This document shows positions 24,481 through 38,572 of a stretch of 64,000 nucleotides of DNA, piece by piece. Origin of the DNA: Lineus longissimus (lineage: Eukaryota; Nemertea; Pilidiophora; Heteronemertea; Lineidae); contig NC_088319.1 of the NCBI RefSeq assembly GCF_910592395.1, positions 16,800,001 to 16,864,000 on the forward strand, read 5' to 3'. Numbering within the stretch: the stretch's first letter is position 1; each line of letters starts with the position of its first letter. Under the pieces are notes generated by a model. The model was not told the origin of the DNA. It saw only the letters and a list, made by a program, of their open reading frames with translations, and ran no database searches. Both the position numbers and the translations under genes were made by a program.

Positions 24481-27102
24481 CGAAGTGCGGAGGGAAAGGC
24501 TCAAAAAGGTAAGGACAACGGATTGGTGATAAGTATAGACGTAAAAGCTACAGCCCAGAGCATAGTTTACATCTTCTGTTGCTGTCTTTCATTGCTCAGC
24601 TATTCAATTAACTTAATGAAAAAGTTAGTATTCACCGCCTTTATACATGAGAGGAACGATAACAAGAAGATTTCACGTTGAATGATTTCCGTTCCCGTTT
24701 CATAGTCAAAACAAGTTATCACAAATGTCACCTCTCCACATCACTGACAGGACACACCCGAAGAGTACACAGTCATGTTGTTATAACCCAATCACGATTA
24801 TTCCTTTGCTCTGTGCGAATGTCTCGTTCTACTATGACCAATACTTGATTCCCCTATCACGTTATTGCATTATCTGTCCGGCAAGCACGCCATGTTTCAT
24901 CAGTCGTCTCAGTCCTGAGGGAGATTTCTTGAAATCATTACGATGGATTACCCATGCCCCTGGTTGATACCCTTGTCACGAAGTCTGAGTTCATGTCATG
25001 TCGTGCGAAATAGTTATTTTGTCCACATGTACTTTCATTATTTGTCCCCAAGCGTTGACGGCCCCTCGATGACAACATGTTATTTAAGGAAAGAGGACTG
25101 TCTGTCACTACTAGTAACAACTTCTTTTCAACATAGTTTGGCATAATGCCGAACTGCATTAGAGGTCTACAGCATTCGAGTCCATTGTACTTTCTTGTGA
25201 TAAACTCTGCAGTATTGATGAAAATATGCACGCAAATTCATCTAAACTTGGCATCGACAGCATTTGAATATCAGTCTACAATTCGGCGACATTGCTGAAA
25301 TTCAACAGTCAGCATCACCAAAACAAAAGCGCAATTAAATCACGTTGACTAATCTCCGGGGTGTATGATCAGGGATGACATTGCTATCAAAGACTGATGT
25401 AATTAAGATGATTAAGAACCTTAGCGACAAGATCAGAAGCCTGGCTGCTACCTATGCTCAATTATGAACCCATCTTACTGAGATTATCAGCCGATAGTGC
25501 AGAATGTCCCAAAGTTTTCTTTGAAGTGAGGTATTGCCCATGCGCCTCTGGCTAACTCAATACAGGCGGTGATAGATGACCTTTGTGGAGGGTCCTAACC
25601 CTTATGCCTGGCTGGATGTCAAAGGCAGCACCTCGCCTCAGGTCGATCATCTCTACCACAGGTATCATTGCTCTCGTGAGATGAGCGGATGGATGAGGCA
25701 CATACATACTAGATCAATCCACCAGTTTCCGTAAGCACGATTTTGAAGACTGCGCCCCTAAAGCAGAATCGAGGACATCTTCTTGGCCAGCACGACTTGG
25801 TGTACGTAATATTGCTGCTTTCGGAGATCGCTGACTCCGAAGGTGACCTAACCTAATAGTATCAATGTGTATATCCAACTGAAGGTAAGGCAAGAGGATC
25901 CCCAAGGACCTGTCCTGAATGGAAGGATAAACCGTCCTTGCTGCTGGACGTGATAGCAAATGTGACATGATAGGCCAGAGTTCACGCCCACAGCCAGCGG
26001 CTATCGCTGTGAGGCTCAGGCTATTGGCCCTTGAGGTCAACCCGCTTAGATGTTTTAAGCAGCGTCTTAAGCAAATCCTTACTGCTGATTACTCCTATCA
26101 GTGGGCGTTTCTTCATATATTCACCAGCTATTAGGCGATTTATCGATCAGGCTTATACAAGTTCTTCTCTCATTTTTAGACATCAGACTCCCTCAGCTGA
26201 AAGCTACGTGGGCAAGACATAACTGATATCGCGAAAGAGGATTTCCATGTATCGAAAAATGTGCCGATTTTAAGATCCCCATTCATTACCCTGAGAAAGC
26301 GGCTTTCACTAAAAGGCTTCTAAGATCAATGAGCAAAAGACTCTAGAAGACAAGGTAGGAACAAATCTTCCGATCCTTATTTGTCACGAACATACAACCA
26401 TCCCAGGGGCAGCTGTGATAAAATTAATTAGAGTTTCAGACACGAACCCGATATTCTCGGTGACTTTTTTTCCTCTTCGCTAATGACTTCGATCTTAAAA
26501 GCAACATTGAATCATTCATTACTTGAAAGTTACCGCAATACTTCTCAGAGAGTTAGACTACAGAACTTGCCAAAACATTGCGGATGGGTAGAATGAATCT
26601 TTAAGTACATTTCGGTGTGAAGATGGGGAGATTTGGCGGAACGTTGGACTTACATACTTGCCAAAGAAGAAAAACACGGTCGAGAGGTAAGTTACCAATT
26701 TCTTCATAGGGTCATTCCTAACATGTCCCGTCTACCCAAAGCAGCTGGTAAGGACGACCACTTCTCGTTTAATGACCCCATAATGGATACTCCACCAGCG
26801 GCCCGGATAGGCATCCTGGTATATAGCTACTTGGCCAAGCACCATCCAGAGCATCAGTACAGTTTACCCTCGGGTCAGGCAAGTATTCGCAAAGCCGCAA
26901 GAACTCTCCTTCCCTTACCCTACTTTATAGTCAAGAGGCCAAGTTTTTCAACAAGTTTTGCCACTAATGCTTTCGTTAAACTGACTTTGCGTTTACATAA
27001 GCTGATGGACTTACATGTGACTGAAAGATAGAACGGAACGTTCAGGGATAACCATAAGCACCACAATTTTGGCAAGAACTTGTGAATGTCCTTTTCAAGA
27101 GT

Positions 27103-27118
27103 GGGGGGGGGGGGGGGG
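27103..27118. repeat. Run of 16 G
   Basis: Uninterrupted poly-G tract; its exact length is uncertain in any assembly. Confidence 0.9.
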
Positions 27119-30100
27119 TCAGTTCTTTGTTTTCCGGAAGACAGACTCCCACCTTCGAAATTGGCATTCTGTGAAGGAGTTGTACTTGCTTTAGGATTTC
27201 AAGTTCCAGTGCCAAAATGGTGGTGCCTACAGCACTAGTATGGTCGACCCTTAAGTTAACGCACGCTTTAGTGAAAAACAAATGTTTTGAACAAACAGGC
27301 CCTGTTCCTTGCCTGTACAGACTCGAACAAACCCACATGCAAAGACCGAAGAAAATGAGAAACCAACTGTCGTTTTGTATGACGGTCGGAAATAGTTTCC
27401 CCCCTTGGCATTTCTTTGAAGCATGGTTGCTGACACCCGGCTGCCTGCTGCAGCAGCTGCCAGTGACAGTGCCTTCCCCTTCACTGACTTAATGGACAAT
27501 TCATCGATGTGAGCGGTGTACCAAACTGGCTGAAGTCGCCATGTAAATCAGCAATTGTTCACGGCTTCTGGCTTGCTTCATCAGAACGCCATAAACCACT
27601 TTTTTGTAACTGCTCCGGCAATTTTCACCTAAATTATGGTACCCGCTGTTGCATTCCTAAAGCAAAATTGACCGAAACCAACCCGACGCTTTCTCATTTC
27701 AAAGAGATCCATGATTCGACAATTTTGATTAGACAACACCAGAGAGGCGAATTGTGACTCTGAGTGAGTACGGAGAAGGAATTCCATCAAAGCTATACGG
27801 GAAGCCAGTTTAGGAATATCCGAAGTCAGGAGCTTGAAAACCCTACAGAGAGATATTGAAACGGACGTATACCCATCAGGAACACTGCATATGACGACAT
27901 TCTTGCAAGTCTTTTATAGCTTGGCAGCACCACCAATGTGTTGAGTGCAAGACCTTCTGAGGGTTGAGATTTCCCACATGAGGATACGACACATTCTCCT
28001 TCAAGTCACTGTGAAAGTAATTGAGGAGGCGAGAAGTGCCAGACAGATGGCAGATGGTGAATTATCATGAGTAGTGATGTAGATTCTTCTGTTGGGAATC
28101 CATACTTGAGAGGTGAGGTGAACTATCTAGAGTTAATCAACAAATGCTTAGCAAAAGTCACTAGAGCTATTGCGCTTTCGAGATTTCCAGGTGAGATGAA
28201 CTATAATCAACTGTAATTCTAGCCAGCCTGAATGACAGTTTATCGCAGACCAGCCTCCCGACAGTCATTCATTATCAAATACCCCTAATGCCAAGCTAAA
28301 ATTGGAGAATATCCCTTGCCTACGTGGCTATCGGATTCCGATTTTCAAAGGATAAGGTTTCTTCACGCAGTTTTTATATGAGGCTGTGAAAGGGATAGGT
28401 TGGCCCGGGAATTTGCAATAGTTTTGTGAATAAAGAGGGAGTATCAAAACTACAAAGAATATTATTATCAGATATCAGATATTTATTTAGCGCTCGCCTC
28501 CAATAAAAAAGACACCAAGAAGAAGTCGCGTCATGGGATTACATGCAAATGCTGCAGCAAAGTTAATTTGGCGGTTAAATCCCCAGGAACCAATCAAAAT
28601 GCACCTTAATGAAACCGCCTGTCTGCAATATCAGAATACGTATTATCTTAGACACAGGCGACACTTTAATCAGGTTAGACAATTACCACATAACCCAAGA
28701 GGATTAAAGACAATTTACCATGCTATTTTCAATAAAATCAACCCGTGGATTGCAACACCAGAGCAATGTTTCTATAATTAGTTTCTGAAGAGTTCCCAAT
28801 GCCTTTTAGGAAATATCAAACAAGCGAGAGATTGCAGCGCGCGTTTTCGTTCGATTTTGTTTCCCCTAGAACGTCTGCTTAAACGCTGTACGGCACTTAT
28901 GGAAACCCTAACCGATTAACCATCAAAAACTACATTTGGTTTTAGTTTGGCACCCCTTGAAGTTAAGCTTCCACTGCAACCGCAAATGATAATGTCAACT
29001 CGGATATCTCCGCCTTGCCAAGATCTATGCCCGTTGGTAGTAGCTGTAGTCTAATCCAGCATCCAATATTTTGTTATTAATATCGAAGTCGATACAGCGC
29101 ACGAAAACCAGGCTAGTTATTTCGTTATAGATTTGATCAAATCAGGGTTTCAAAAATAGCGGATTGGACCGAAATCCTACCGGCGGCCTAATGGCTTCAA
29201 AGGCTGATGTCGCAGCCAATTTGGTCTTCAATCGTTCTATAGTGATTTTCCCGTGACGACATTTGACTCGGAATCGCATCCAGTTTGCGCACAAAGCACT
29301 TTTAAGGAAGGATACGGCGGATCACTAATCCTGGGTTACTGTCACTGCTGGTTCGACCAAGAGAGGGTTCATTTATTAGCATCGGATTTGGCATGACTTC
29401 TGGCTGTGTGAAATGAAGGAGCTGCATGAATCACCACCAAAATAGGCAATTGGTTCGGCCCTGTTTAAGCGTCTCTTGAGCCTTGATGCGTCATTGCTCT
29501 CGTAGGCAAGGAACTCAAGTGTTGCCTTCACAATCAGGAATTTGTTCAGCCTTAAATGTACATGTACTTTCAAGGGCTAAAGCTAGTAAGTACATGTACG
29601 TGCGATACAGCTCAGACATCAATTCCATTTGTCAATCCTCTCATCTAGAGCCTATTCAGATACCAGCTCCCGAGCGCCTATTCCTTTCTAATTACAGAGG
29701 TATTTCAATTATTTTCTAATCCATAGCGGCTCTTACTCATCTAATTCTAAGCTTACCCATTGTCCCGGCTCAGACTCCGACTTTCATCTTATCAGATGGA
29801 ATCAACTGTTTGACTTTCCTGTTAATTACTTTCGCTAAAGCTAGACATACCCATCCAATTGGCAAATTAAAGCCTACAACGGCCTATACTGTCAGATCCA
29901 GCAGTTACAGTTCCACATATGAAGAAATACAAGTTCCTGAGTGAGTGTTCAAAACATTATCGATAGGGTCATCAATTTTGTTAAGCCGAGCCCAGATCCG
30001 TCGTTTACTATTACTTAGCAGATAGCCCTCAGGGCAAAAGCGACTTGAAACTTTATGGAAACCAATTACTTTCATTTGACCTTCGCTCATACAGAGCCTA

Positions 30101-32506
30101 CACGGTATAGGCAACCATTCTTGTCAAGATAGATTTAGATTTGATCCCAATCGTGTTACATACTATCACAATTATGACATATCTGTCACAATCCGGGAAA
30201 GAGGTTTGAAATTAAACATGAAATTTTGACAAGTTGTTGACGTTTTAAACACACTGAGGTGGGTGAATAATTTAAACTAACAGAAGCTGACCTGATGATG
30301 ATGGGATGATAAAATGCAGTAGATGGTGTCTGTGAAACGTCACATTTCTGGGAAGAAGCAGCGTCAAATGCCAAAAGATGAGATATTTGGTAATGGCGTA
30401 TTTCCCGGAGAAATTGTTGATCTGAATTCGTACGATGCCATGCATGCCGCTCAAAGCAGTCTGACAGCCATTGCTGTGGCTTACGATCACTGTCTGACGC
30501 AACTGTAGAATATCAATGACAGTGTCACTTCAGCCCTGCCTCAGACGTAGGATCTCAGCGGCCAAATCTCGACCTGACCACCGAGTGCAATTTTCCCAAT
30601 ATATCGCCAAGTCGACCCCAGCGCCAAGGATATTTGAGATGTTCATCAGAAATGAAAATGAACCTTTGGCTGATTACCAATGAAATCGTCAACTTATTAG
30701 GCTACCTCAGTCTGAAAACTCACCAATCTTAGAAGATTATTCTCAATTTTCCTTAAAAACAAAATATTTCATGCCTTTCTCAATTACTTATGTATACGAC
30801 GTTGATGCTTTACGGAATAGTTGAAGCTCAAAAGGTAATTACTAGTATCCATGTACATTTGTATTACAGTCCTCGGATAAAATTTGCTTAATGATGTCTC
30901 ATTAGCAAAGCAAATCATCAGCCTAGAACCATGTGAAGTACGTGTATCTGATTCTGAATAAATCTGGAGTTTGATCTCCATATAAACCTTGAACACTTCC
31001 CAAATGACGACTATCATTAGACGGCGTCTGGCCATGAGTGTCGGCCCTGGTTCAGCTCATTTCGGGATAATAGATCGTTGGGAAAGTTGAACACATGGAA
31101 AACTTTAGAAGAAATAAACAAAAACTTTCCGCCTTATGCACCTTTCGTATCTCATTGATCAACTTTATGAGGGTATTTCCTCCCATTTCGCTCATCACAA
31201 CTAACATTTTTACCATCATTTTAGCAATTAACAAAACAGCGTCTCGCTCATTAGGGGCGATCTCAGCTGTTCCTTGCGCGGCATGCGCAGTTTCTACTTA
31301 AATAAAGTCAGCACACATATGTGGTTGTCTTAAAAAGTTGCACGATTGTTGATGTGAGTTTTATTGCAGCTATTACGTGGATGGTTAATGTAATAGAGGG
31401 TTAGACAAGCGGTTCAGCTAGATAGACGTTCAACAGCCTAAAAACAACGGCAGATTTCTTAATCACAATGGCAAAACTTACGAAGAAGGAATAATATCGG
31501 AAATAAGTTTGAACAACAATTGTCTGTTAAAGATACCTCAGAGTACATAATAACCCTGCAGAGAATGAAATGAACCACCTGTGCGCTTCGTCACAAGGCG
31601 ATATTCTCAACACTCATCTCATTGTCAGTATATTTAAAACGCGAAAAAATGTCTCACCTTCCGTGGCGGAGGAATTGTTTTGACGGAAATAGAATTGCTG
31701 TTTTATTTAGCTACAAGTTGCAAAAACATTTAGGTCTTAAATGTAAAGATCATTTGCTGGCTAGTGAGCCTGTTTTATTGCAAAACACCTGTGAAGGATT
31801 ACCTAGGTTTAGAGTGTAATGAACGTTATTGCTGTTATTACCGTCCGCAAGCTTCATTCCACATCAAACTAGACACCAGGGATAGCTGTCTTCCCAAAAG
31901 ATGCTAGCTCGGAATACATCTGTTGGCAAACAGACGTGGACTTCCGCGAGCAGACGAGTAGGAGAAATGATTACCGGAAGCAGACGTCGAAACGCTACCG
32001 GAAGTCTTCTTCGCGTCAACAAGACGATGAACCTGCGTAAAGCCCAAATATCACCCCTAGATAAACGGAATTTCTTTAAAGGTTGTTAATACTTTCTGGT
32101 ATGTAAGTATTGATAATTACCTCAGGGTACATGTATCATAAAGTTTGATGTTGTTTAAACCATGTTACGGTATTTTTTTCTTCGCAAAATCAGATGTTTG
32201 CCTACACTGGTACCCGCTCCCGGCCACACTTTCATCAGCGTACATGTATCACTAGGACATGGAGCCAGTCATAACTTCCAGGCACCGGTAAACCTACATG
32301 GTTACACAATACATGTATGATGATTTATGAAGAAATATAGGCCTAGACCAGGGCACGAACAGAATCTTTGTGGGGAACTGTTGTTCAAAGCCATTTTATG
32401 TTTGTACCTATAAACATGGCCTAAGGGCGTCGACACTGCCAATTTATATATGTATATTTAGCGCCTCCAAAACATCTTTTGATAAATACTAAAGCAACAA
32501 AACCTA

Positions 32507-32508
32507 TT

Positions 32509-32548
<40 letters not shown>

Positions 32549-32559
32549 CCATCATCATC
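32507..32559. repeat. (ATC)n microsatellite
   Basis: About 17 consecutive ATC triplets, interrupted once by ACC. No reading frame uses it. Confidence 0.95.
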
Positions 32560-35140
32560 CACATAATTATCAGTATCATCTCCAGAATCATGATTCTTGT
32601 GAGTGTGTATCTTGATGAATCAACTAATTGACTTATATCAACTCTGCGTTGGATGACTAAAGATATTCCACAAAAGTGCGAAAAAACGGCTTATTGAAGG
32701 AAAGTGGCCTGCAGCAGATAGCTTAAGTATCTGAAGCTTCTTCGGCGCTTAACACCTTACATCAGAAAGGGGAAACCGTTTCTTCTGAACTTAAAGTGTA
32801 CATTCTTAGGAGATGAAAATACATGTACATGTATATCGTTTTAAAGGGGAATTACATGCAGGCAGGAGTCAGCCAGGGAGTCAAATTGTTGCGTGCTGGT
32901 GACGAATAATGAATACACAGTTAATGATCTAGGTATCAATTGACTTAGCGGTAGTGCGTAGTACTATGATATAGCAGTGACACATATTGGCGAATTTGGC
33001 CAACCGTCTGGTCAACCTCAGTGGCTCCGATCCTGCCGTTAGTCTTCTTTTAACAAGTTTCATTCTGTAGCCGGCAAGCCATTGCTATTTCTGTCTCACT
33101 AGTTGTTTATATTGCACCTGACATTGGTAAAACTTTATTTACAAACGCTAAAAATCTTGCCAAGAACACAACACCGATTTATCACTTGGCTCGTTCATTC
33201 AAGAAGAAACACCTTACAGGTGTCGGTGTTGGACCTAGAATGTAAGAACTGATCCTAGCATACTCCGTTAACTTGGTAGAGTACTTGTAGTACCCACCTT
33301 CCCTGGTCTTGATCTGATTGGAACCATTGGTATAGATACACCATCAGGTGAAATACCGTTAGGCTTTATTACCTTGCGAAGGAGATATTATCTCATGAAG
33401 CTGTTTAGAGGAAACTGCACGTAAAAGAATCTCACATAAACAACAGGTCACGTGTCAAAATTTATTCAATTTAGGCAAGCAAAGATGGACGACAGCCCCT
33501 GTCTTGTCTTGTCGGACTTCATTTTCATAGGACAGAGCACAGAACCAAGTCCGCAACACGTGATTTACATTTGTGAGGCCTTCCAGTACTCGAATTGTTT
33601 GGTAAGCCGCCAGGATGATCAACATCACCACTCCAACATTTGTTTGTAAGATTTTAGATACCATCTGAAAGAATGCACCACAGGTCATAAAAACGTGAGG
33701 TTGACTACATCTCGCTTGTGATACGGCGCAACGTATCTCATTCGTGAGTGGCCTCAACAACTTTATACAGTGGTAAGAGGTTCACCCTATATCACCTCAA
33801 AGTATGTAACACTAGCAGCGTCGGTCGGATCGCTATATAAACTCTCAATGATAGCATCTAGCATATGAAATTAATCCCCCAGGTTGAATCATATGGTAAA
33901 TAGTATTAGATTTACTAGGTGTAACAGGTTGATGTTGTAGGGTTAATAACCGCACGATTTACCATCTGACCATCTGTACCATCTGACCTGATCAGACATT
34001 TAAAGAGACGTACAAATGTCACAAAAGAGTGGCACGAATTGGTTCGTCGTGCCACCACCAGGGGCGTCAAAATTGTGCCATAATGACTAGTTCACATCAC
34101 ACATTCCTTTGACAAATCAGTAGTTTTCCAAGGGCAACATACAGACCAAGCTTTGTGCTGGCGCCACCTGGCAGTATTGGTATAGCTATCACAACCATCA
34201 CAACCACCCTGAGGGGACAGAACCTAATGTTCACGAACAGAGGAAACTCTTCTCCATAAGCCTTTTCATAACGGTGTTTATTTCTTCCATCCTGTACAAG
34301 GGATTTGATATCAGTCCCGAACAAAGAAAATATAAAAAAGTAACAAGTTGCGCTTCTTGCCCACTAATCATTGCAGGTAGAGATAGCTAATGATTCTTGG
34401 CTAATTAAATCAACTACCTTACCCAAGGTGATATATCCCTGTTTACTCGAGGTGCATACAGATGTGTGCGATACCAAGGCCTGCCTGGTCTGAATCGAGC
34501 TGCATCCGCTATGAGTAAAAGTGCGCAGCATCTAGGTGAATATAAGCTGCTATCCAACAAAAAGCGCGTTTAATATGAAACACTCGTTAGGTGGCTGGAA
34601 CTCATACCTTATCGTCGTATCGTTATCTCAATAGTCAACAACTTTCTCAAAGATTAGTGCTGACAATTTTAATGATAACTTGAAAGCCTTTATCTTCCTA
34701 TAAACAATGATAAAACAAATGCAAACGTACGTTAGAGATCATCAAAAATTGAAAGTGCTTGTTAGGGTATTTTGCTTTCAAAATGGTTCTTACCTGAATG
34801 CATTGTAGATGTCTTGAAAATGTACTTGATTGAATACCAGTAGAATACGAGTAATCCTCCAGAAATTCAAGATCACAATACACGGTTAAAGAATGCACAA
34901 GGATGTAATCCAAGCACGTTACGTTCCTATTCTAACGTTACTTTCAAGAACACTTTTCCAGCACGTTGACGCCTCATGGTATCAGGCAGAACTAATAAAT
35001 CGATTTGATCCGATGAAATCCTCCTTCGAGTTTGACGACGATTAAGAATGGTACACACCTGTGCTAATCGCACGGTATGCCTTTGACTGACCACGCAGCT
35101 GAATCGAACTATCACTTCGACATTTTGTAACCAAGACTGA

Positions 35141-35700
35141 ATCGGTTATTCCGACCCCCTCGTGTTGTGACACTCAAGGAAGTAGCTCCTGGTATCTATA
35201 ACCAGCAACTCTTGAACGTCACGAATGATACACCCCGCTTCTTTCCTTTCCGATTGCAACTGAACTTACCAACATCGCAATCGGTTATTCCGACCCCCTC
35301 GTGTTATGACACTCAAGAAGTAGCTCCTGGTATCTGTAACCAGCAACTCTTGAATGTTACGAATGATACACCCCGCTTCTTTCCTTTCCGATTGCAACTG
35401 AACTTACCAACATCGCAATCGGTTATTCCGACCCCCTCGTGTTATGACACTCAAGAAGTAGCTCCTGGTATCTGTAACCAGCAACTCTTGAATGTTACGA
35501 ATGATACACCCCGCTTCTTTCCTTTCCGATTGCAACTGAACTTACCAACATCGCAATCGGTTATTCCGACCCCCTCGTGTTATGACACTCAAGGAAGTAG
35601 CTCCTGGTATCTATAACCAGAAACTCTTGAACGTTACGAATGATACACCCCGCTTCTTTCCTTTCCGATTGCAACTGAACTTACCAACATCGCAATCGGT
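35141..35700. repeat. 138-bp tandem array, 4 copies (unit 1)
   Basis: Starts of ATCGGTTATTCCGACC lie at 35141, 35280, 35418 and 35556, with a final ATCGGT at 35695; periods are 139, 138, 138 and 139. The 138-bp copies equal 46 codons, so one plus frame stays open through the inner copies. The single-base AAGG/AAG differences in other copies shift it, which argues against coding. Confidence 0.95.
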
Positions 35701-36068
35701 TGCTGAAGAAACAGAAAATACCCACAATCGCCACTCAGCGTTATCGGCAAGAATACGATACAATGCAATGGGTGCACTGCCCAAGCCCGGCTTGTTTCAG
35801 GGCACTTACAGATATTAGGAAACACGTCAGTATCATCATCAAGACCTATCAGGTCACAAGTTCGTTTTTAAAGTTAGTCCATGTGTCTCTATCAAAAGTA
35901 TATTGTCCATGAAGCATTCATAAAAAAGTTATTGGATCCAATGTCATTTTTGATGATGTTTGAAGTCACTCGTTTAGTGTCACTATGTCCACGGAAAAAG
36001 ATTGTAAGTTATCCATAGTCCACGCAGATGAAAAGGTCCGCTAGAGTTCTTCTGTCCTTGGAATACTA

Positions 36069-36156
36069 CATGGTGGCCAAAAATTATTTTCCCTTGCACA
36101 AAAGGATCCTATTGTGTATCCATTTTGTGAAGGGAAAATAATTCTGGGCCACCCTG
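36069..36156. mobile_element. 88-bp palindromic MITE flanked by TA (copy 1)
   Basis: Long inverted arms: GGTGGCC...ATTATTTTCCCTT...CACAAAAGGAT on the left mirrors ATCC...TTTTGTGAAGGGAAAATAAT...GGCCACC on the right. TA dinucleotides flank both ends (36067-68 and 36157-58), as expected for Tc1/mariner-type target sites (established). The 10-bp centre is the only unpaired part. It encodes nothing. Confidence 0.8.
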
Positions 36157-36480
36157 TAGCGTCTTATCAGTCCACGTTCTGTTATTGAGCGGCGTGTCCT
36201 TTATTGACAAAATAAGATACCATAGGCCTAGACATTGTGATATACTTTTCTAACATCTCAATTCATTGATAAAAAGAGATAACATATCTTAAAAGAGGGA
36301 CATTAGGCCCTCCACAGGTGTAACAGTGTTAGTTAGGCCTATCCTTGGATAGAATGTTCCTGGATCACACACTAAGTCGCTTTTAGTCTCTAAGATATAA
36401 AAAGTCATGAGTCTATAGAATCATACCCGTCACGATACAATATGGATGGATACTACTTCCAGGCGAAACATATACACAAG

Positions 36481-36610
36481 AGTAACATTTTTGAGTGTTA
36501 CCGTTTCATATGATAGATAGGCTCACACGTTTTTCAGTGTTCCCACTATTGAAAAGTCATTGTCTCTATAGCAGTCCTATGTATGGAAACACTGAAATGT
36601 GGGGAACAAC
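36481..36610. repeat. Dispersed GTTTTTGAGTGTT-type repeat, copy 2
   Basis: Same ordered motifs as at 9.1 kb: TTTTTGAGTGTTACC, CAGTGTTCCC, ATTGAAAAGTC, GGAAACACTGA. CAGTGTTCC and GGAAACACTG form an inverted pair. Confidence 0.65.
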
Positions 36611-36669
36611 TACCGATGGGCAATTGCCTGCCCCATAATCTGACTACCAATGCACCCAATAAGGGCGGG

Positions 36670-37360
36670 ACACATACACGGACACTATACATCAATCAAC
36701 GCAAATCATGTACATACACGATGATGAAGCAATGTAAACAAATGAAACGTTCAGGGGCCATGTGCAATTCACAATTTTGTATAACTCCCCTGAAGGTGAG
36801 CCAACAACCTTGCAAATATATGTACATGGCTGCAACCCAAGTACGGACACTATACATCAATCAACGCAAATCATGTACATGTATATACACGATGATGAAG
36901 CAATGTTAACAAATGAAACGTTCAGGGGCCATGTGCAATTCACAATTTTGTATAACTCCCCTGAAGGTGAGCCAACAACCTTGCAAATATATGTACATGG
37001 CTGCAACCCAAGTACGGACACTATACATCAATCAACGCAAATCATGTACATACACGATGATGAAGCAATGTTGACAAATGAAACGTTCAGGGGCCATGTG
37101 CAATTCACAATTTTGTATAACTCCCCTGAAGGTGAGCTAACAACCTTGCAAATATATGTACATGGCTGCAACCCAAGTACGGACACTATACATCAATCAA
37201 CGCAAATCATGTACATGTATATACACGATGATGAAGCAATGTTGACAAATGAAACGTTCAGGGGCCATGTGCAATTCACAATTTTGTATAACTCCCCTGA
37301 AGGTGAGCTAACAACCTTGCAAATATATGTACATGGCTGCAACCCAAGTACGGACACTAT
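36670..37360. repeat. 165/171-bp tandem array, about 4 copies (unit 1)
   Basis: ACGTTCAGGGGCC recurs with its C at 36748, 36919, 37084 and 37255 (periods 171, 165, 171). The 6-bp difference is presence or absence of TGTATA after GTACA. Both periods are multiples of three, so a plus-strand frame of about 230 codons (36762-37466) runs through; the first unit carries TAA in that frame. Substitutions between copies are very few. Confidence 0.95.
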
Positions 37361-37637
37361 AGATCAAGATCACAATACACGGTTAAAGAATGCACAAGGA
37401 TGTAATCCAAGCACGTTACGTTCCTATTCTAACGTTACTTTCAAGAACACTTTTCCAGCACGTTGACGCCTCATGGTATCAGGCAGAACTAATAAATCGA
37501 TTTGATCCGATGAAATCCTCCTTCGAGTTTGACGACGATTAAGAATGGTACACACCTGTGCTAATCGCACGGTATGCCTTTGACTGACCACGCAGCTGAA
37601 TCGAACTATCACTCCCACATTTTGTAACCAAGACTGA

Positions 37638-38203
37638 ATCGGTTATTCCGACCCCCTCGTGTTATGACACTCAAGGAAGTAGCTCCTGGTATCAATAACC
37701 AGCAACTCTTGAATGTCACGAATGATACACCCCGCTTCTTTCCTTTCCGATTGCAACTGAACTTACCAACATCGCAATCGGTTATTCCGACCCCCTCGTG
37801 TTATGACACTCAAGGAAGTAGCTCCTGGTATCTATAACCAGCAACTCTTGAACGTCACGAATGATACACCCCGCTTCTTTCCTTTCCGATTGCAACTGAA
37901 CTTACCAACATCGCAATCGGTTATTTCGACCCCCTCGTGTTATGACACTCAAGAAGCTAAGTAGCTCCTGGTATCTATAACCAGAAACTCTTGAACGTTA
38001 CGAATGATACACCCCGCTTCTTTCCTTTCCGATTGCAACTGAACTTACCAACATCGCAATCGGTTATTCCGACCCCCTCGTGTTATGACACTCAAGGAAG
38101 TAGCTCCTGGTATCTATAACCAGAAACTCTTGAACGTTACGAATGATACACCCCGCTTCTTTCCTTTCCGATTGCAACTGAACTTACCAACATCGCAATC
38201 GGT
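37638..38203. repeat. 138-bp tandem array, 4 copies (unit 2)
   Basis: Starts at 37638, 37777, 37916 and 38059, with the end motif at 38198; periods are 139, 139, 143 and 139. The 143-bp copy has a small insertion around CAAGAAGCTAAGTAG that breaks the frame. Confidence 0.95.
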
Positions 38204-38572
38204 TGCTGAAGAAACAGAAAATACCCACAATCGCCACTCAGCGTTATCGGCAAGAATACGATACAATGCAATGGGTGCACTGCCCAAGCCCGGCTTGTTT
38301 CAGGGCACTTACAGATATTAGGAAACACGTCAGTATCATCATCAAGATCTATCAGGTCACAAGTTCGTTTTTAAAGTTAGTCCATGTGTCTCTATCAAAC
38401 GTATATTGTCCATGAAGCATTCATAAAAAGTTATTGGATCCAATGTCATTTTTGATGATGTTTGAAGTCACTCGTTTAGTGTCACTATGTCCACGGAAAA
38501 AGATTGTAAGTTATCCATAGTCCACGCAGATGAAAAGGTCCGCTAGAGTTCTTCTGTCCTTGGAATACTATA

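Larger units (their letters stand above)
24481..34867. other. Long gene-poor stretch
   Basis: No gene supported. Open frames of some length occur at 25714-26040 (minus, 108 codons) and 26633-27031 (plus, 132 codons; a GAGAG followed by GTAAGT lies inside near 26687), but neither shows a known domain. Simple repeats are listed separately. The rest is AT-rich with stops in all frames. Confidence 0.4.
34868..37364. repeat. ~2.5-kb tandem duplication, unit 1
   Basis: The unit begins at GATCACAATACACGG (34871), which recurs at 37368, an offset of 2,497 bp. Order inside: ~270 bp unique; 138-bp array; ~370 bp; palindromic MITE; ~310 bp; the GTTTTTGAGTGTT-type repeat; 165-171-bp array. Unit 2 repeats the same order with few substitutions. 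About 50 bp after the MITE (around 36189-36240) is absent from unit 2. Composition and nested arrays resemble non-autonomous Helitron/pearl-like elements of bivalves (family knowledge), but I find no defined termini. Confidence 0.92.

Noticed and set aside
25714-26040. 108-codon minus-strand frame
   Set aside because: No recognised motif and no supporting splice sites; could be chance in a locally GC-richer stretch.
35167-35616. 149-codon open frame over the 138-bp array
   Set aside because: The frame exists because repeats are near-identical multiples of three; neighbouring copies shift it by one base, and the sequence resembles no protein.
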